Below, one piece after another: positions 4,838-5,036 of a stretch of 5,036 nt of DNA. Made by a program: the position numbers and the translations under genes. The notes beneath the pieces were generated by a model. It was given only the letters and a program-made list of their open reading frames with translations, was not told where the DNA came from and made no database searches. Where the stretch lies: contig JALVQH010000181.1 in NCBI GenBank assembly GCA_027031505.1, positions 1 through 5,036 of the forward strand, read 5' to 3'. The DNA comes from Campylobacteraceae bacterium. GTDB lineage: Bacteria; Campylobacterota; Campylobacteria; Campylobacterales; Sulfurovaceae. Within the stretch, counting starts at the first letter, position 1, and every line of letters begins with the position of its first letter.

Positions 4838-4866
4838 TGAGAAATGAGGAGTGCGAGTGAGGGGTC
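4838..4866 (+). repeat. GA-rich imperfect repeat after recR, copy 2
   Basis: Starting 9 bases after the recR stop, units such as AATGAGGAGT (4843-4852) and GAGTGAGGGGTCAG (4855-4868) resemble the run at the 3' end of the Dabb gene, with one 10-base stretch identical. Both copies lie on the plus strand at or just past a stop codon. Confidence 0.5.
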
Positions 4867-4901
4867 AGACGTTGAATATTCACCTCAAATGCAGATCTTC
4901 T

Positions 4902-4925
4902 GGTTCCATATCCAGATATGGAACC
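4902..4925. repeat. perfect 11-bp inverted repeat
   Basis: GGTTCCATATC 4902-4912 and GATATGGAACC 4915-4925 are exact reverse complements around CA. It sits 72 bases after recR with no T tract, so it is not an obvious terminator. It could be a dimeric regulator site, a recR 3'-end hairpin or another dispersed palindrome. A second, weaker ATATC/GATAT pair lies at 4959-4972. Confidence 0.65.
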
Positions 4926-4995
4926 CATGCATTGCATTACGCTTGTCAGCCGCATACTATATCAGGAGATATGGCACGAGTAAAATGCTGAGCGC

Positions 4996-5027
4996 GGGGA
5001 CAAAAAAGGAGCAGGGACTTCAGTCCC
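4996..5027 (+). repeat. short palindromic repeat, family 2, copy 2
   Basis: The core GGGACTTCAGTCCC at 5014-5027 forms a 6-bp stem with a TC centre. The flank before it (GCG, GACAAAA, then AAGGAGCA) matches the reverse complement of the copy at 595-626 apart from an A-run length difference and a few substitutions. The copies are therefore in opposite orientations about 4.4 kb apart. Sequence to the right edge shows no gene. Confidence 0.7.
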
Positions 5028-5036
5028 GTTGCTTGT

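Noticed and set aside
4176..4955. Open frame of 259 codons on the minus strand across recR
   Set aside because: It overlaps the certain recR gene and two repeats, and its translation is low-complexity and unrecognisable.
4971..5036. Start of a new gene (possibly a RAYT-like transposase beginning MAR...) at the right edge
   Set aside because: The ATG at 4971 hits a stop after six codons (ATGGCACGAGTAAAATGCTGA is only a stub), and the alternative ATG at 4985 reads straight through the family 2 palindrome with no recognisable protein. Too little sequence to support either.

Overview
The window reads as ordinary chromosomal DNA of a free-living Campylobacterota (epsilonproteobacterium), most like the Sulfuricurvum/Sulfurimonas group. 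Evidence from the sequence: an F0 c subunit encoded apart from other atp genes and carrying a signal-peptide-like N-terminus; a RecR of the divergent epsilon type, with the zinc finger kept and the canonical Toprim acidic residues missing; and promoters with a clear TATAAT-like -10 box but no recognisable -35. Base composition is moderate. The genus is an inference.

Layout: 2-559 (+) is the C-terminal KH and S1 part of polynucleotide phosphorylase (pnp), cut by the window edge. 560-733 is a short convergent intergenic region packed with palindromes. 734-1300 (-) is a secreted or periplasmic L,D-transpeptidase of the YkuD family. 1301-1504 is a divergent promoter region with a structured leader in front of atpE (1505-1816, +). 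Two hairpins follow, then a tRNA-Leu with anticodon GAG (1897-1982). 1983-2268 is a non-coding stretch rich in inverted repeats leading to an HU-family DNA-binding protein (2269-2547, +). HU converges on dnaJ (2630-3763, -). dnaJ is divergent from a small Dabb-domain protein (3853-4149, +), which is followed by recR (4260-4829, +). 4830-5036 is non-coding and repeat-rich.

The genes are unrelated housekeeping functions: RNA decay, cell-wall crosslinking, ATP synthesis, translation, nucleoid structure, protein folding and recombinational repair. They appear to be mostly single-gene transcription units, and I see no multi-gene novel system. The most interesting material is between the genes. (1) One family of short palindromic repeats has three copies, two of them paired head-to-head like a REPIN. 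(2) A second palindrome family has two copies. (3) GA-rich repeats follow the 3' ends of the Dabb gene and recR. (4) Two leader regions, before atpE and before HU, contain alternative, mutually exclusive stems. None of the RNA structures has been tested by covariation here.
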